Positions 28,701 to 38,204 of a stretch of 64,000 nt of DNA are shown here, piece by piece. Position 1 is the stretch's first letter. The number at the start of each line of letters is the position of its first letter. The stretch is taken from positions 992,001 through 1,056,000 of the forward strand of contig JAGTXO010000010.1 of NCBI GenBank assembly GCA_019448385.1. Direction: 5' to 3'. The stretch comes from Diacronema lutheri (taxonomy: Eukaryota; Haptophyta; Pavlovophyceae; Pavlovales; Pavlovaceae). The notes beneath the pieces were generated by a model. The model was given only the letters and a program-made list of their open reading frames with translations. It ran no database searches and was not told the DNA's origin. A program made the position numbers and the translations under genes.

Positions 28701-29628
28701 CGGCGCGCAGCGCGGCGCGCGCCACGGCGGCCAGGCCGGCGCGCGCCGCGACGAGGCCAGCGCGCACGGCGCGCCGCACAGCGCGCACTGCGCCGGCCAG
28801 GCCGGCGCGCGCGGCGGCGACGGTGGCGCGCGCGGCGGCGAGGCTGGCGAGCGGCGCGGCGATCAAGCCGTCGCGCGCGGCTGCGAGGCCGGCGCGCGGC
28901 GCAGCGCGCGCCGCGACGAGGCCAGCGCGCACGGCGCGCAGCACAGCGCGCACTGCGCCGGCCAGGCCGGCGCGCGCGGCGGCGACGGTGGCGCGCGCGG
29001 CGGCGAGGCTGGCGAGCGGCGCGGCGATCAAGCCGTCGCGCGCGGCTGCGAGGCCGGCGCGCGGCGCAGCGCGCGCCGCGACGAGGCCAGCGCGCACGGC
29101 GCGCAGCACAGCGCGCACTGCGCCGGCCAGGCCGGCGCGCGCGGCGGCGACGGTGGCGCGCGCGGCGGCGAGGCTGGCGAGCGGCGCGGCGATCAGGCCG
29201 TCGCGCGCGGCTGCGAGGCCGGAGCGCGGCGCAGCGCGCAGCGCGGCGGAGGCGGGCGCGACCGGCGGCGGCTCGTAGTAGGGTGGCCGTCGACCGAGGA
29301 ACCGATCGAGCGCTGCGCCAGCTGGCGCGGCGCGCGGTTGCGCCGCAGGCGCCCTTGCGGCGACCGCGCGGCGGCGGCGCGGCGGCGCGGCGCGCTCATC
29401 CTCCACGGCGGCTGCGGCGGCGCGGCGACGGCTGCGGACTGCGCCCAACGCGCGCGCCACGCCGCCCGCCACGCCACGAAGGCGCTCCGTGAGGCGCCCG
29501 CGGCCGACACGCCGTCGGCCGCAGGCGCGAGCCAGCGCCACGCGCCGAGCGCGAGCCTGGGCGCGGCGGCGAGCGCAGCCGTCAGCTCGGCAAGCAGCGC
29601 GACCAGCGCCGCGGCGACCGGCGGGCAT
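25555..29628 (-). CDS. Fanzor (TnpB-like RNA-guided nuclease) with long low-complexity N-terminus
   Basis: The Fanzor core starts near 27790 (TVKVKLADVVRDPAKLAYL) and runs to about 25800. RuvC-I is CIVAIDPGKKALISC (Asp codon at 26601-26599). The RuvC-II strand reads LIAMGDWSRGS, without the usual glutamate. DESYTSKLCS follows, with a Glu codon at 26028-26026, then a zinc finger (CSRPGC and CHCC), and RuvC-III FFDRDFSGARNIH (Asp codon at 25866-25864). These are the hallmarks of Fanzor proteins, eukaryotic relatives of IS605/IS607 TnpB. Upstream in frame lie a poly-Gly/RG tract (GRGRGRGRGRGEGGGG) and three 55-residue Ala/Arg repeats. The ATG at 29628 is only the farthest plausible start; splicing from upstream exons is likely. 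The tail after RuvC-III is Pro/Ala-rich. The core call is strong; the N-terminal limit is not. Confidence 0.8.
28744..29238. repeat. Three near-identical 165-bp tandem repeats
   Basis: Units begin near 28744, 28909 and 29074 and differ at only a few positions. The period divides by three, so the array stays in frame with the Fanzor N-terminal region and encodes 55-residue Ala/Arg/Leu/Val repeats (core DGLIAAPLASLAAARATVAA). The near identity implies recent expansion or conversion. Confidence 0.9.
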
Positions 29629-31061
29629 GCCGCAGCGGCAGCGCTGCCGGCCATGCAGGCGGCCGCGCTGCCGCACGCCAGCCCCGAGACACAGAGCGAG
29701 AGGGCAACCGCGCGCGCAGCGGCGCTCAGCGCGGCGTGCCCGCCAATGCGGCGCGCGCGCGGCCGCGCGTGCACCCGCCGCCGCGAGGTGCGCTCACGCC
29801 GGGCTTCGAGCCGCCGCTCCTGCCGCGAGAGCCGCGGCAGGCGCACGAGCAGGTCAGGCGGCAGCGGCGGCGTGCGCCGCGCGAGAAGCGGCTCGCGCGC
29901 GCGCGCGCCGTCTCGCGCGTCGTCTCGCGCGCCATCTTGCGCGCCGGCGGGGTGCGACAGCGCGCCGATGGCGTTGCCCGGCCTCGTGGAGGGTGCGCCG
30001 CCAGGCACGGCGCGCAGCGCGCAGCACGGCACTGCGACGTCGGCGCTGAACGCGCCGCGCGCGCAGAGGTTGGCGTCGGCATGCTGCTGCGCCGCCGCGT
30101 CGACGAGCGTGCCGCTGGCGCGGCGCGGCAGCGACGCGCTGACGCTGGCCGCGAGCGCGCCGTGCGCGGACGACGCGAGCGTGTCGGGGCGGAGGGCCAC
30201 CGTTGCGTCGACGGCGGCGGTTGCGGTGAGCCAGGAGCGCGCCTTGGTCGCAGCGCGGCCGAGCGCGGAAAAGGCGACGCGCGCGGCGTCATCCGCAACG
30301 GCGGGGGCGAGGTTGTGCGCGCCGTCCTGCAGCGCGCAGCCCGGCGCCGCGCCGAGCACGATGCCGGTCAACTCGCTCGAGTTGAGCGGGTGGGCGGCCG
30401 GAGCGACGCTCGCGAGCAGCGACTCGTCAAGCAGCGTGCCGCCCCGTGCCCAGCCCGCGCAAGCGCCGCCCGCCGGCCATCCGGTCGGCTTGGCGGCGGC
30501 GCCGCCGCCGCCTCGGCCGCAGCCGGCCGGCGCGCGCGCGCCGCCGATCGAGGCCGCGACGGCGCTCGCGGCGGAGCGTGCGGGCGTGGGCGCCAGCGCC
30601 GCGAGCAGCACGAGCGCCGCGAGCGCGAGCAGCGGCCCGAACCCCGCGCGCGCGAACAGCGGCGCTCGGCCACGCGGGCGCGGCGTGCCGCCCGACGGCG
30701 ACGCCGCTGCAGCGGCCGCGGCGGGAGGCTCGCCGCGCGCCCCGCGCGCGCCGCCGGCGGCGGAGGGCTCGCCGCTGCGCGCTGCGGGCGCGCCAGCGGC
30801 GGCGGCGGGCCCGTCCGCGCTCGCCAGAGGGAGGCGCTCAGACTCGATCGTCTCCTCTTCGAAACTCAATGTGACCCAGTTGGCCTGGCGCTCGATGCGG
30901 TCGGCGTGCTTGGCCTGCTCGTTGCCAACGTCCGCGCGCTGGCAGGAGTAGCGGTCGTCCGCGGTGAGGAAGGAGGACGTGCGCAAATGGTGGACGGCCA
31001 CGCGCGCTTGCTCGCGCTCGGCCGCGCTCAAAGCGCGGTCGCCCGCCCTGGCGACGAGCAT
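29193..31061 (-). CDS. Unrecognised membrane-type ORF upstream of the first Fanzor
   Basis: A 622-codon frame starts at ATG 31061 (MLVARAGDRALSAAEREQ). The first 75 residues look like a folded coding exon (VHHLRTSSFLTADDRYSC, HADRIERQANWVTLSFEEE). The frame also opens right after a CAG acceptor at 31068, so it could be an internal exon. Two hydrophobic segments follow (PLLALAALVLLAALAP, and a long Ala/Leu-rich one near residue 480) around a Ser/Ala-rich stretch containing LNSSELTGIVLGAAPGC. The 3' part overlaps the Fanzor reading frame in another phase, so one of the two frames there must be non-coding or joined by splicing. I cannot tell whether this is a separate gene or 5' exons of the Fanzor gene. 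Confidence 0.35.
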   Translation of the reverse strand: MLVARAGDRALSAAEREQARVAVHHLRTSSFLTADDRYSCQRADVGNEQAKHADRIERQANWVTLSFEEETIESERLPLASADGPAAAAGAPAARSGEPSAAGGARGARGEPPAAAAAAASPSGGTPRPRGRAPLFARAGFGPLLALAALVLLAALAPTPARSAASAVAASIGGARAPAGCGRGGGGAAAKPTGWPAGGACAGWARGGTLLDESLLASVAPAAHPLNSSELTGIVLGAAPGCALQDGAHNLAPAVADDAARVAFSALGRAATKARSWLTATAAVDATVALRPDTLASSAHGALAASVSASLPRRASGTLVDAAAQQHADANLCARGAFSADVAVPCCALRAVPGGAPSTRPGNAIGALSHPAGAQDGARDDARDGARAREPLLARRTPPLPPDLLVRLPRLSRQERRLEARRERTSRRRVHARPRARRIGGHAALSAAARAVALSLCVSGLACGSAAACMAGSAAAAACPPVAAALVALLAELTAALAAAPRLALGAWRWLAPAADGVSAAGASRSAFVAWRAAWRARWAQSAAVAAPPQPPWRMSAPRRRAAAARSPQGRLRRNRAPRQLAQRSIGSSVDGHPTTSRRRSRPPPPRCALRRAPASQPRATA

Positions 31062-31322
31062 CGCCGCCTGCGCGCGGCGCAGCGAGGAGGGCGCGGCGCG
31101 CGGCGAAGCGGTGCTGAGTGCGGGGTGTGGCGGGGGGAGGCGCGCGCGCGGCGGCAGTGCGGCGCGGCGGCGGCGCGCGTACGACAATGCGGGTGAACTG
31201 CGCGCGCTGCTCAGGGCGAAGCTCGGCGCGCTGCGTTTTGGCGTCCTCTGCGAATTGCCCGATGTCGCCCGTCTCACGCAACCTGTGCGTGCGGGATCGG
31301 AAGGAGGCGGTCCGGAAGGAAG

Positions 31323-31325
<3 letters not shown>

Positions 31326-31375
<50 letters not shown>
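31326..31375. repeat. 50-nt poly-G run (poly-C on the minus strand)
   Basis: On the minus strand this C-tract is followed about 50 nt later by GCACGCACAG at 31276, a good acceptor, and then by coding-like sequence (LRETGDIGQFAEDAKTQRA). It therefore looks like the polypyrimidine tract of an intron in the multi-exon gene that leads into the Fanzor. Confidence 0.9.
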
Positions 31376-31377
<2 letters not shown>

Positions 31378-31455
31378 GGGTGGTGGGGGGGCACGCGGAT
31401 CCGAGTGGTGAGATAGATGCTCGCGGCCGCGAAGCATGGCGACGGCGAGCTGCAT

Positions 31456-33170
31456 TCACGCGCACCGGGTGATGGCCGCCGAGCCAATGTGGCGCAAGCG
31501 CGTGCGCACGCGCATCTGTGGGCTCGGGCGCTTGCGCGCCGGGATGCACAGGCCTGCGCCGACGACCGCGTCCTCGCCGGCGCCGCCGCGGTCGTCGCGC
31601 CGCGCTGCGTGTACGTTGTTGCCGGCGCCCACCTGCCAGGCCGCCGCCAACTCCGAGTTGATCATCGTGCCCACACCGGGAAATTGATGAGTTCCGGTAT
31701 GAGATCCGGAACTTGGCTGCAGCCCGATATTCTTGACCGCGGTGCTTGCGGTCCGAATTCTGCATCGCACGCGGTATGAACGTACGCGCGCGGCGCGCAT
31801 CAGATTCCGGGGAGCAGCGGCGTCGTCAGGATCCTCGCGAGTGAGCGCAATGGCGCGCGGGCGGCGCCCGTCGCGCATGCCCTGCGCACCCTCACACCCG
31901 CCCACGCCCGCGCGACGCACGTTGCGCGCACGCGCGGGCCCTGGCCGCACCGACGGCCGCGCGCGCGCGCGGCGACCACACGATCGCAGCGTGCGTGAAA
32001 TCACGTGGGCAACCAGCAGGCTCTGTCGAGCGGTAATACCGCCGCCGATGGGCACGTAGCCGACGATCAAGAGCCTGCGGGCATCACCGCTGCGGCTGAT
32101 GCAGCCGTAAATGACTCTGCCGCGACGCGCGACGACGGGCGCGCTCTCGCGGACGCCTCGGACGCCGGTGGAAAACCCCGTTCGAACAGGCACCTTTTTC
32201 GGAACGCGTTCCGCGCGGCAGGAAATGCACTAGCGCTGGGGCTCGAGCAGCTCGGTCAATTGAACTCCGTCCGCAGCGGTGGCGGCGGCGGAGGGGGCGG
32301 CGGTGGCGGCGATGGCGGCGGGTCAGGCAGAGGAGGCGGCCCCTGCGGCGGCCCCTGCTGGCCATGCGCCGGGCGTCTGAACGTGCGCGGGGTCGGCCGT
32401 GACGGCGGCGCGCTCGCACGAGGGGTGGAGCCCGCCCGTGTGACGGGCCGCCTGTGGCCGCACGCGTGCGCGCCGACGGGCGGTCCGCTTCGTCACGGCC
32501 GCGCCTTTCACCGACCTGCGGCGACAGCCGGTGCGCTTCCTGCCGCAGCCGCTCGGCGGCGAGCATCGCAAGGCCCCGAGGCCCGCGGAACGCCGCCTCA
32601 CACCCGTGGTGCGCGATGCGCAGACCCGCGCACACATCCGCCGCAATGTCGCAGGCGAGGACCTCGACGGGCGACGGCTCTGCGCCCCGCCGCCCGCCGC
32701 CCTGCGTGGGTCCGACGCCCTGCCAGCCCGTCACGCGCGGCGGATCGAGAGGCGCCACGACGGGCTCGGGCGTGCCCCGGCTGAGGACCGCCAATGCGCG
32801 TACCGCCAATTCGCGCAGGCGGGACGCCATGATCTCGTGCACAACCGTCGTCTGCGCGCACCAAAGCTTGTCCGGGTGCAGGCCGCGTGCTAGCGCGCGA
32901 TGGAAGTTGGACTTGCCAATGCGTGCCCACTCCGCAGGCGTGGCGTCCGACCTTGGCCGCTCCGAATGGAACAGGCTCGCGAAACGAGGTAGTTGTAGAT
33001 CGCCGCGTACGAGCGATGGCCAGTAGGTTGCGGAGCCGGGTGACGACCTCCAGCGCGATAGCGAAAGGCTGCGGCGGCCCCATCACCGGGGACGTGAGTG
33101 CCAGTGGCGAAAAGGCCGCAGCGAGCAGGGAGGCCGTTACTGTGACATCGCGACCCCGTTTACGTTCCAT
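31456..33170 (-). other. Coding-like 5' exons, gene structure unresolved
   Basis: Several minus-strand frames here look like real protein but change phase. The 5' end may be ATG 33170 (MERKRGRDVTVTASLLAAAF) at the edge of an AT-rich island. A 40-bp GT-AG candidate intron (GTCGGACGCC to TTGGCAAG) would join FREPVPFGAAK to SNFHRALARGLHPDKLW and on to EIMASRLRELAVRALAVL and LACDIAADVCAGLRIAHHG. A later piece reads PGVGTMINSELAAAWQVGAG and VVGAGLCIPARK. No domain is recognised. Position and strand suggest these are upstream exons of the Fanzor unit or a partner gene. Confidence 0.3.
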
Positions 33171-33192
33171 ATTTATCTGTTGTCCCGTCGGA

Positions 33193-33371
33193 AAGCGTCG
33201 TTAGTATATTGTCCAGCCTCGGCCCCGTGCGCGCCCCTCCTGCTGACCCGCCTGTAAGCGTCATTAGTATATTTATCGGAACGTGCAGTCTGAGACTGCC
33301 CTTTCGTATATCCAGCCTCGGCCGCGTGCGCGCCCCTCCTGCTGACCCGCCTGCAAGCGTCGTTAGTATAT
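33193..33371. repeat. Short composite repeat array (17-bp and 42-bp modules)
   Basis: The 17-bp module AAGCGTCRTTAGTATAT occurs at 33193-33209, 33256-33272 and 33355-33371. A 42-bp module starting CCAGCCTCGGCC occurs at 33213-33254 and 33312-33353, one mismatch apart. Two copies of the composite lie exactly 99 bp apart. Between them is a short inverted repeat (GCAGTCT/AGACTGC). The array is AT-richer than its surroundings and lies just upstream of the putative ATG at 33170, at the outer edge of the first Fanzor unit. It could be promoter or element-end sequence. Confidence 0.85.
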
Positions 33372-33451
33372 GGGTATTCAAAAGGAAAAAATAGAGGCCT
33401 AGAGGTGGGTTTAACCGGAGGGGGCACGGGGTCGCTGCTCGGGCTGCCTGG

Positions 33452-34650
33452 ATGATGGCAGTCGCCCTGGTCTGCGCGTCGATGTCGATGCAGTTGCCTC
33501 CGAGCCCGAACGGCATTGACGCCGGCGGCGGGCTCGCGATGGGAACACCGCAGCTGCCGCGCTGCACGAATGGCGCTGCACGAATGGCACCGGCGTGCGA
33601 GGGCCGGAGGCGAGCTGCCTCGCGGCGGGCACGGGCCGCTGGGCGCCGCGCGAGCCGACGGACGGCGGCCTCTACTCCTTTCGCGCCAAGCTGCTGCCCA
33701 CTTATTCAGGCAAACGGGATGTCTACGCGCGCTGCGACGCGCGGCGGCGGCGTGCGCGTGCGAGGCGCACGTCTGTCGTCTGGCTGCCGTCAGGCGACGG
33801 ATGCGAGCGCCTCGTCGACGGGCGCGGCCGCCTGCCACCAATGGACCGCCTGCGCGACAGCTTTTGCCGCGCGTTCGCCGGCCGCTCGCTGCTCTTTGTC
33901 GGCGACTCGATAATGGGGCAGTGGGTGTCGTCGTTTGCGCACGTCCTCGGCAAGGCCAATGCAAACGAAGGGGAGTGCTTTCCTGGCCAGGGGTTGCTGC
34001 CGTTCGTGCTCGACTTTGATGTGTGTGCGTCCGCACGGAGCGCGGGTCGCGCGCCGGTCCGGCTGCGCTTCGTGCGCAACGAGTTGTTGCTTTTCAACTA
34101 CTCGGATGCAGCGACGCGTCCGCTCCGCAATGCCAAGTATAAGCAGCAAATGTGCGAATGGGCGTCCAAGGTGCACGAGGCCGAGGTCGTCGTACTTAAC
34201 CGCGGCATCCATTGGCAGCCGGACGAGTCGTTCGCCGCGGTCCTCCGCGAGACGCTCGCCAGCCTCGCCGCGCTGCCGCCGCCGGCGAGCGGCCGACGAC
34301 GGCGCATCGTCTACCGTGGCACGCACGCGCCCGTGCCCGGTTGCAACCCGGCGCTCTCGCCCTCTGCCGTCTCGCTCGAGTCGCGGCTGTACTCGAAGTA
34401 CTACATGGCGCACAATCCGCATCACCATTGGCCTGACTTTGACCGGCAGAACCAGATCGCTCGGTGCATCGCGCGCGCGCACGGCGCCCTCTATATTGAC
34501 GTGTGGCGGATGATGACGTTCCGGCCGGACGCGGCGTTGGACAGGTCCGATTGCGTCCACTCGTGCATGCCCGGGCCCGTGGACGAGTGGAGCCGGCTGC
34601 TCCTCGCGTTCCTCGTGGCAGACGCAGACGGCAGCGGCATGACGCTGTGA
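33452..34650 (+). CDS. PC-esterase (TBL-like) acyl-esterase, disrupted near its N-terminus
   Basis: The SGNH/PC-esterase core is clear: LLFVGDSIMGQWVSS carries the GDS nucleophile, VVLNRGIHWQPD the second block, and DCVHSCMPGPVDEWSRLL the C-terminal Asp/His pair. Such proteins acetylate or deacetylate wall polysaccharides or sialic acids in the secretory pathway. ATG 33452 opens a short signal-like leader (MAVALVCASMSM) in a different frame. An exact 14-bp tandem duplication (GCTGCACGAATGGC at 33561-33574 and 33575-33588) lies between the leader and the core and shifts the frame. No in-frame ATG precedes the core in a sensible place. This is either a loss-of-function allele, an assembly error or non-canonical expression. 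Family call firm; integrity doubtful. Confidence 0.75.
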
Positions 34651-34745
34651 CGCCCCCCGTCACCCCGAATGCTGGGTTAGCAAAGCGAACCGTGTGGGTA
34701 CAGTAGGTGCGAGGACCGCCTTTGCCCTTTCTGCCCTTTGGGGCG

Positions 34746-36110
34746 ATGGCCACGGCCCTCGGTGCGGACGAGGTCGTGGGGATAGACTCGCCGTCGACCG
34801 CCGCGTCTGCGCAGGACCTAGCCGATATGATGATCCTCGGCGCGCTTCAAAAGGGGGGCTCGCCCGCCCTATTCGGCTTTGATGCGGACGGGCGGCTGCT
34901 CGGCTGCGTGCCACCGCACGCGCCGTCTGTGGGCACCATCTCGTCGACCACGCCGCAGGGCGGTGCGCGGCCGGGCTTCTCGCCGACTGGCGGCGGGCAT
35001 TTTGCGCACGCCTCGCATGCCCATGCCCAGCGCATCGCTCCCTACCCGCTGCTGTCGCACCACCTGCACCACCACAATGCGCCGCAGGTGCACGTGCCTG
35101 CGCCGGCCGGCTGGCCACACGTTGGCGCGCCCTCGCCGTCGTGCGCTTTCCCGCACATGCCGGCTATGCCGATGGCTGGCATGCCGCTGATGCCGCCGCA
35201 CGTGTCGCTTGGCTCGGGCACGGCAGTCGCCAACGCGCGGCCGGCGCCTGCCGAGCTGCACGAGCACCAGCATCCGTACCAGCATCAGCACCAGCACCAG
35301 CTGTTCGCGCAGCCGCTGCCACAGCACCTCCCCGCACCGCCTCCGCACGTCGCGGGTGCACCCTACCTCGTGCGCACGACAAGCGCCCCACAGCTCGGTG
35401 CACACGCCGCGCCCGCCCGCCGGCGCGCCTCGTCGTCTGCTTCGGACCGACGCTTCATGTGCCCGTACTGCAAGATGGCGTCCTTTAGCGCCAAGGACGA
35501 GCTGACGACGCACATCAAGGCGTGTGGTTTGTCGTACGCGTGCAGCTGCAGCCTGCGCTTCCAGACGCGCGCCAAGCTTTTGCGGCACTGCCGGCGGTGC
35601 GGCCACGACCCATGGCAACCCGGACCGGGCAGCTCGGCGACCGAGCCGTGGCCGGCGAGCACGCCGGCCGGCTCCTTCTCGTCAGGCGTCGAATCCGACA
35701 TGACGACGCCGCCTGCGGCCGGGCGTGCGCTCTCGATGGCGGACGCGCGCTCAGTCGCCGTCTCGCATTCCGACGGCGGCTCCTTGTCGCGTGGCGCGGG
35801 CGGTTGCGATGCGGGCTCGCTGCTCGAGGCCGACGACAAGTCCTACGCGTCGCTCGGCGCCGAAGCGGAGCGGCCGGTCTGGGCTGTGCCCGCCGGCGCC
35901 GCTGCCGTGGAGCGCGCGCCGTCGCTGCGTCACCTGACCGCGGTCGCTAGCGCCGCGCCCGCGCTGCCGCATGCGACGCCAATGCCGATGCCCGCGCAAG
36001 CGGACGAGCTGACCGAGCTGCTCTCATTCCTCGAGCACGGCAGCAAGCATGGCGGCGGCGACGAGTTTCAGGACGCGAACGATCTGCTCAGCATCTTGCA
36101 TGACTTTTGA
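34746..36110 (+). CDS. C2H2-type zinc-finger protein with His-rich region
   Basis: The 454-residue product starts at ATG 34746 ([12 protein letters not shown]). The first 225 residues are Pro/His/Ala-rich, including [16 protein letters not shown] and repeated HQHQHQ. One clear C2H2-like finger follows ([20 protein letters not shown] ending IKAC, so His and Cys as final ligands). A degenerate second finger follows ([19 protein letters not shown] then RRCGH). The C-terminal half is Ser/Ala-rich and ends in an acidic, helical tail ([24 protein letters not shown]) that resembles an activation or docking segment. A nuclear transcriptional or RNA-binding role is likely. The target is unknown. Confidence 0.7.
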   Translation: MATALGADEVVGIDSPSTAASAQDLADMMILGALQKGGSPALFGFDADGRLLGCVPPHAPSVGTISSTTPQGGARPGFSPTGGGHFAHASHAHAQRIAPYPLLSHHLHHHNAPQVHVPAPAGWPHVGAPSPSCAFPHMPAMPMAGMPLMPPHVSLGSGTAVANARPAPAELHEHQHPYQHQHQHQLFAQPLPQHLPAPPPHVAGAPYLVRTTSAPQLGAHAAPARRRASSSASDRRFMCPYCKMASFSAKDELTTHIKACGLSYACSCSLRFQTRAKLLRHCRRCGHDPWQPGPGSSATEPWPASTPAGSFSSGVESDMTTPPAAGRALSMADARSVAVSHSDGGSLSRGAGGCDAGSLLEADDKSYASLGAEAERPVWAVPAGAAAVERAPSLRHLTAVASAAPALPHATPMPMPAQADELTELLSFLEHGSKHGGGDEFQDANDLLSILHDF

Positions 36111-36240
36111 CCCGCCTTGTGGGTTTGCCCCGTGGCGCAAACCCGCACAGAGCACTGATCCTAAACGTCAATCTCCGCAATTCCTCCGGACAAGTCCGGG
36201 CAGCGGTGCCGCCGCGCGAGGGCGAGGATCTCTCGGGGGT

Positions 36241-38079
36241 ATGAGCCGAGAGATGGCAGTCGACGGGGTCGACGAATCGGAGCTGTACCCGATCGCCATC
36301 CTGATCGACGAGCTAAAGAACGAGGACATCCAGCTGCGCCTCAACTCAATCCGCCGGCTCTCCACCATCGCCGTGGCGCTTGGCGCGGACCGGACGAGGT
36401 GCGAGCTCGTGCCATTTCTCAACGACTCAATCGACGACGAGGACGAGGTGCTGCTCGCGATGGCGGAGGAGCTGGGCAAATTTGTCCCGCACGTGGGTGG
36501 CGCTCAGCACGCCTCGTGCCTCATCCCGCCGCTCGAGACGCTTTGCGCGATCGAGGAGGCGTCCGTACGCGAGCGCGCGGTCGCGTCGCTCAACTCGGTC
36601 GCTGGCGCGCTCTCGGCTGAGCACCTGCTCGCGCACTTCGTGCCGCTGGTGAAGCGGCTGGCGACGGCGGACTGGTTCACATCGCGCATCTCCGCCTGTG
36701 CCCTCTTCTCCGTCGCCTACCCGCGCGTGCCCAACGGCACGCGCGCCGAGCTGCGCTCGAGCTTCAAGGCGCTCTGCCGCGACGACACGCCGATGGTCCG
36801 GCGCGCGGCGTCGTCCGCGCTCGGCGGGTTCGCGGCGGTGTTGGAAAAGGAGCTGATCAAGCCGGAGCTGCTGCCGCTTTTCGTCACGCTATCCTCCGAC
36901 GAGCAAGACTCTGTCCGCCTCCTCGCGATTGAGAACTGCGTCGCGCTCGGCAAGCTGCTCTCGCGTGAAGAGGCCCAGTCGGCGGTGCTGCCCGCCACGC
37001 GCTCGGCCGCATCGGACAAATCGTGGCGCGTGCGTTATTGCGTGGCGGAGCAGCTGGTCGTCTTGGCGGACGCGCTTGGGCAGCAGGTCGCCCACTCCGA
37101 GCTCGTGCCCGCCTTTGTGAAGCTGCTGCGCGACCACGAGCCAGAGGTGCGCACGGCGGCCGCGTTTCAGGTGACGGGCGTGTGCGAGCGCTTGACCGGC
37201 ATCGGCGAGGGCGGTAGTGGCGGCGGCAGTGCCGATGGCGCGGGCGCGGCGGGCCTCGTGCCCGTGCTGCAGCAGGTGATGCCGTGCGTGACCGACCTGT
37301 GCGCCGACTCATCGCAGCACGTGCGCGCGGCGATGGCGTCGGTCATCATGGGGCTCGCGCCCGTGCTCGGCAAGGCGCACACGATCGAGCAGCTGCTCCC
37401 GCTCGTGCTGCAGCTGCTGCGCGACGAGTACCCGGAGGTGCGACTGAACGTGATCTCGCGGCTGCATGCGGTGAACACGGTAATTGGTGTCGAGCTCCTT
37501 TCGCAGAGCCTGCTCCCAGCCGTCGTGCAGCTCGCCGAGGACCGGCAGTGGCGCGTGCGGCTCGCGATCATCGACTACATCCCGCTGCTTGCCCAACAGC
37601 TCGGCGTCAAGCTCTTCGACGCCGAGCTCGCCACGCTGTGCACGTCGTGGCTCACTGACTGCGTCAACACGATCAGGCAGGTCGCAATCTCAAACCTCAA
37701 GAAGCTGATCGCCGTCTTTGGCGCCGAATGGGCGCAGCGCCGGCTGCTGCCCGTCGTCACGTCCGTCGGGCCGAGCAGCACGTTCCACCAGCGCATGACG
37801 GCGCTCCTCACCGCCAACATGATCGCCGACGTGCTGCCCACCGACACTGTCTCTGGCACGTTGCTCCCGCTCGCGCTCGACCTCGCGAAGGACGCGGTCG
37901 CAAACGTGCGCTTCAACGCGGCCAAGACGCTCGGCACGTTGGCCGCGACGCTCGCGGCTGGCGGGCAAGCAGCCGCGGTCGCGTCGCGTATCAAGCCTGC
38001 GCTCACCGCCCTCTCGACCGACGCGGACACGGACGTGCAGTTCTACGCGGTGCAGGCGCTCGAAACGATCAACCAGTGA
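36241..38079 (+). CDS. PPP2R1A: PP2A scaffold (regulatory A) subunit
   Basis: The 612-residue protein starts at ATG 36241 ([20 protein letters not shown]) and is built of about 15 HEAT repeats, the architecture of the PP2A A subunit that bridges the catalytic C and variable B subunits. Family phrases include [41 protein letters not shown] and [19 protein letters not shown]. The length is slightly above the usual 590, because a Gly/Ser-rich insert ([17 protein letters not shown]) sits between repeats near residue 325. No stop or frame break occurs. The insert is low-complexity and probably a surface loop. The open frame extends 5' to 36049 but overlaps the end of the zinc-finger gene and is not coding-like. 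Confidence 0.95.
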   Translation: MSREMAVDGVDESELYPIAILIDELKNEDIQLRLNSIRRLSTIAVALGADRTRCELVPFLNDSIDDEDEVLLAMAEELGKFVPHVGGAQHASCLIPPLETLCAIEEASVRERAVASLNSVAGALSAEHLLAHFVPLVKRLATADWFTSRISACALFSVAYPRVPNGTRAELRSSFKALCRDDTPMVRRAASSALGGFAAVLEKELIKPELLPLFVTLSSDEQDSVRLLAIENCVALGKLLSREEAQSAVLPATRSAASDKSWRVRYCVAEQLVVLADALGQQVAHSELVPAFVKLLRDHEPEVRTAAAFQVTGVCERLTGIGEGGSGGGSADGAGAAGLVPVLQQVMPCVTDLCADSSQHVRAAMASVIMGLAPVLGKAHTIEQLLPLVLQLLRDEYPEVRLNVISRLHAVNTVIGVELLSQSLLPAVVQLAEDRQWRVRLAIIDYIPLLAQQLGVKLFDAELATLCTSWLTDCVNTIRQVAISNLKKLIAVFGAEWAQRRLLPVVTSVGPSSTFHQRMTALLTANMIADVLPTDTVSGTLLPLALDLAKDAVANVRFNAAKTLGTLAATLAAGGQAAAVASRIKPALTALSTDADTDVQFYAVQALETINQ

Positions 38080-38204
38080 GGCCGGGCGCCGTCCGCGCGT
38101 ATAAACCATGGCAGCCATGCCCGGAGGGAGGAGGCGGGGCTGCCCGCATTCGCTGCCCCCGCACCGCTTTTGCCCACAACGCCTTGAAAAATTGGGCGAC
38201 GACG

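Noticed and set aside
28744-29238. 165-bp repeats as a satellite or CRISPR.
   Set aside because: The repeats are contiguous, in frame and without unique spacers, so an intragenic minisatellite is the better reading.
33193-33371. Possible CRISPR-like array.
   Set aside because: There are only two to three copies, of unequal spacing and composite structure, in a eukaryotic context with no cas genes. It is described as a simple composite repeat.
36049-36240. N-terminal extension of the PP2A scaffold frame.
   Set aside because: It overlaps the C-terminus of the zinc-finger gene and lacks HEAT character. ATG 36241 gives the normal start.
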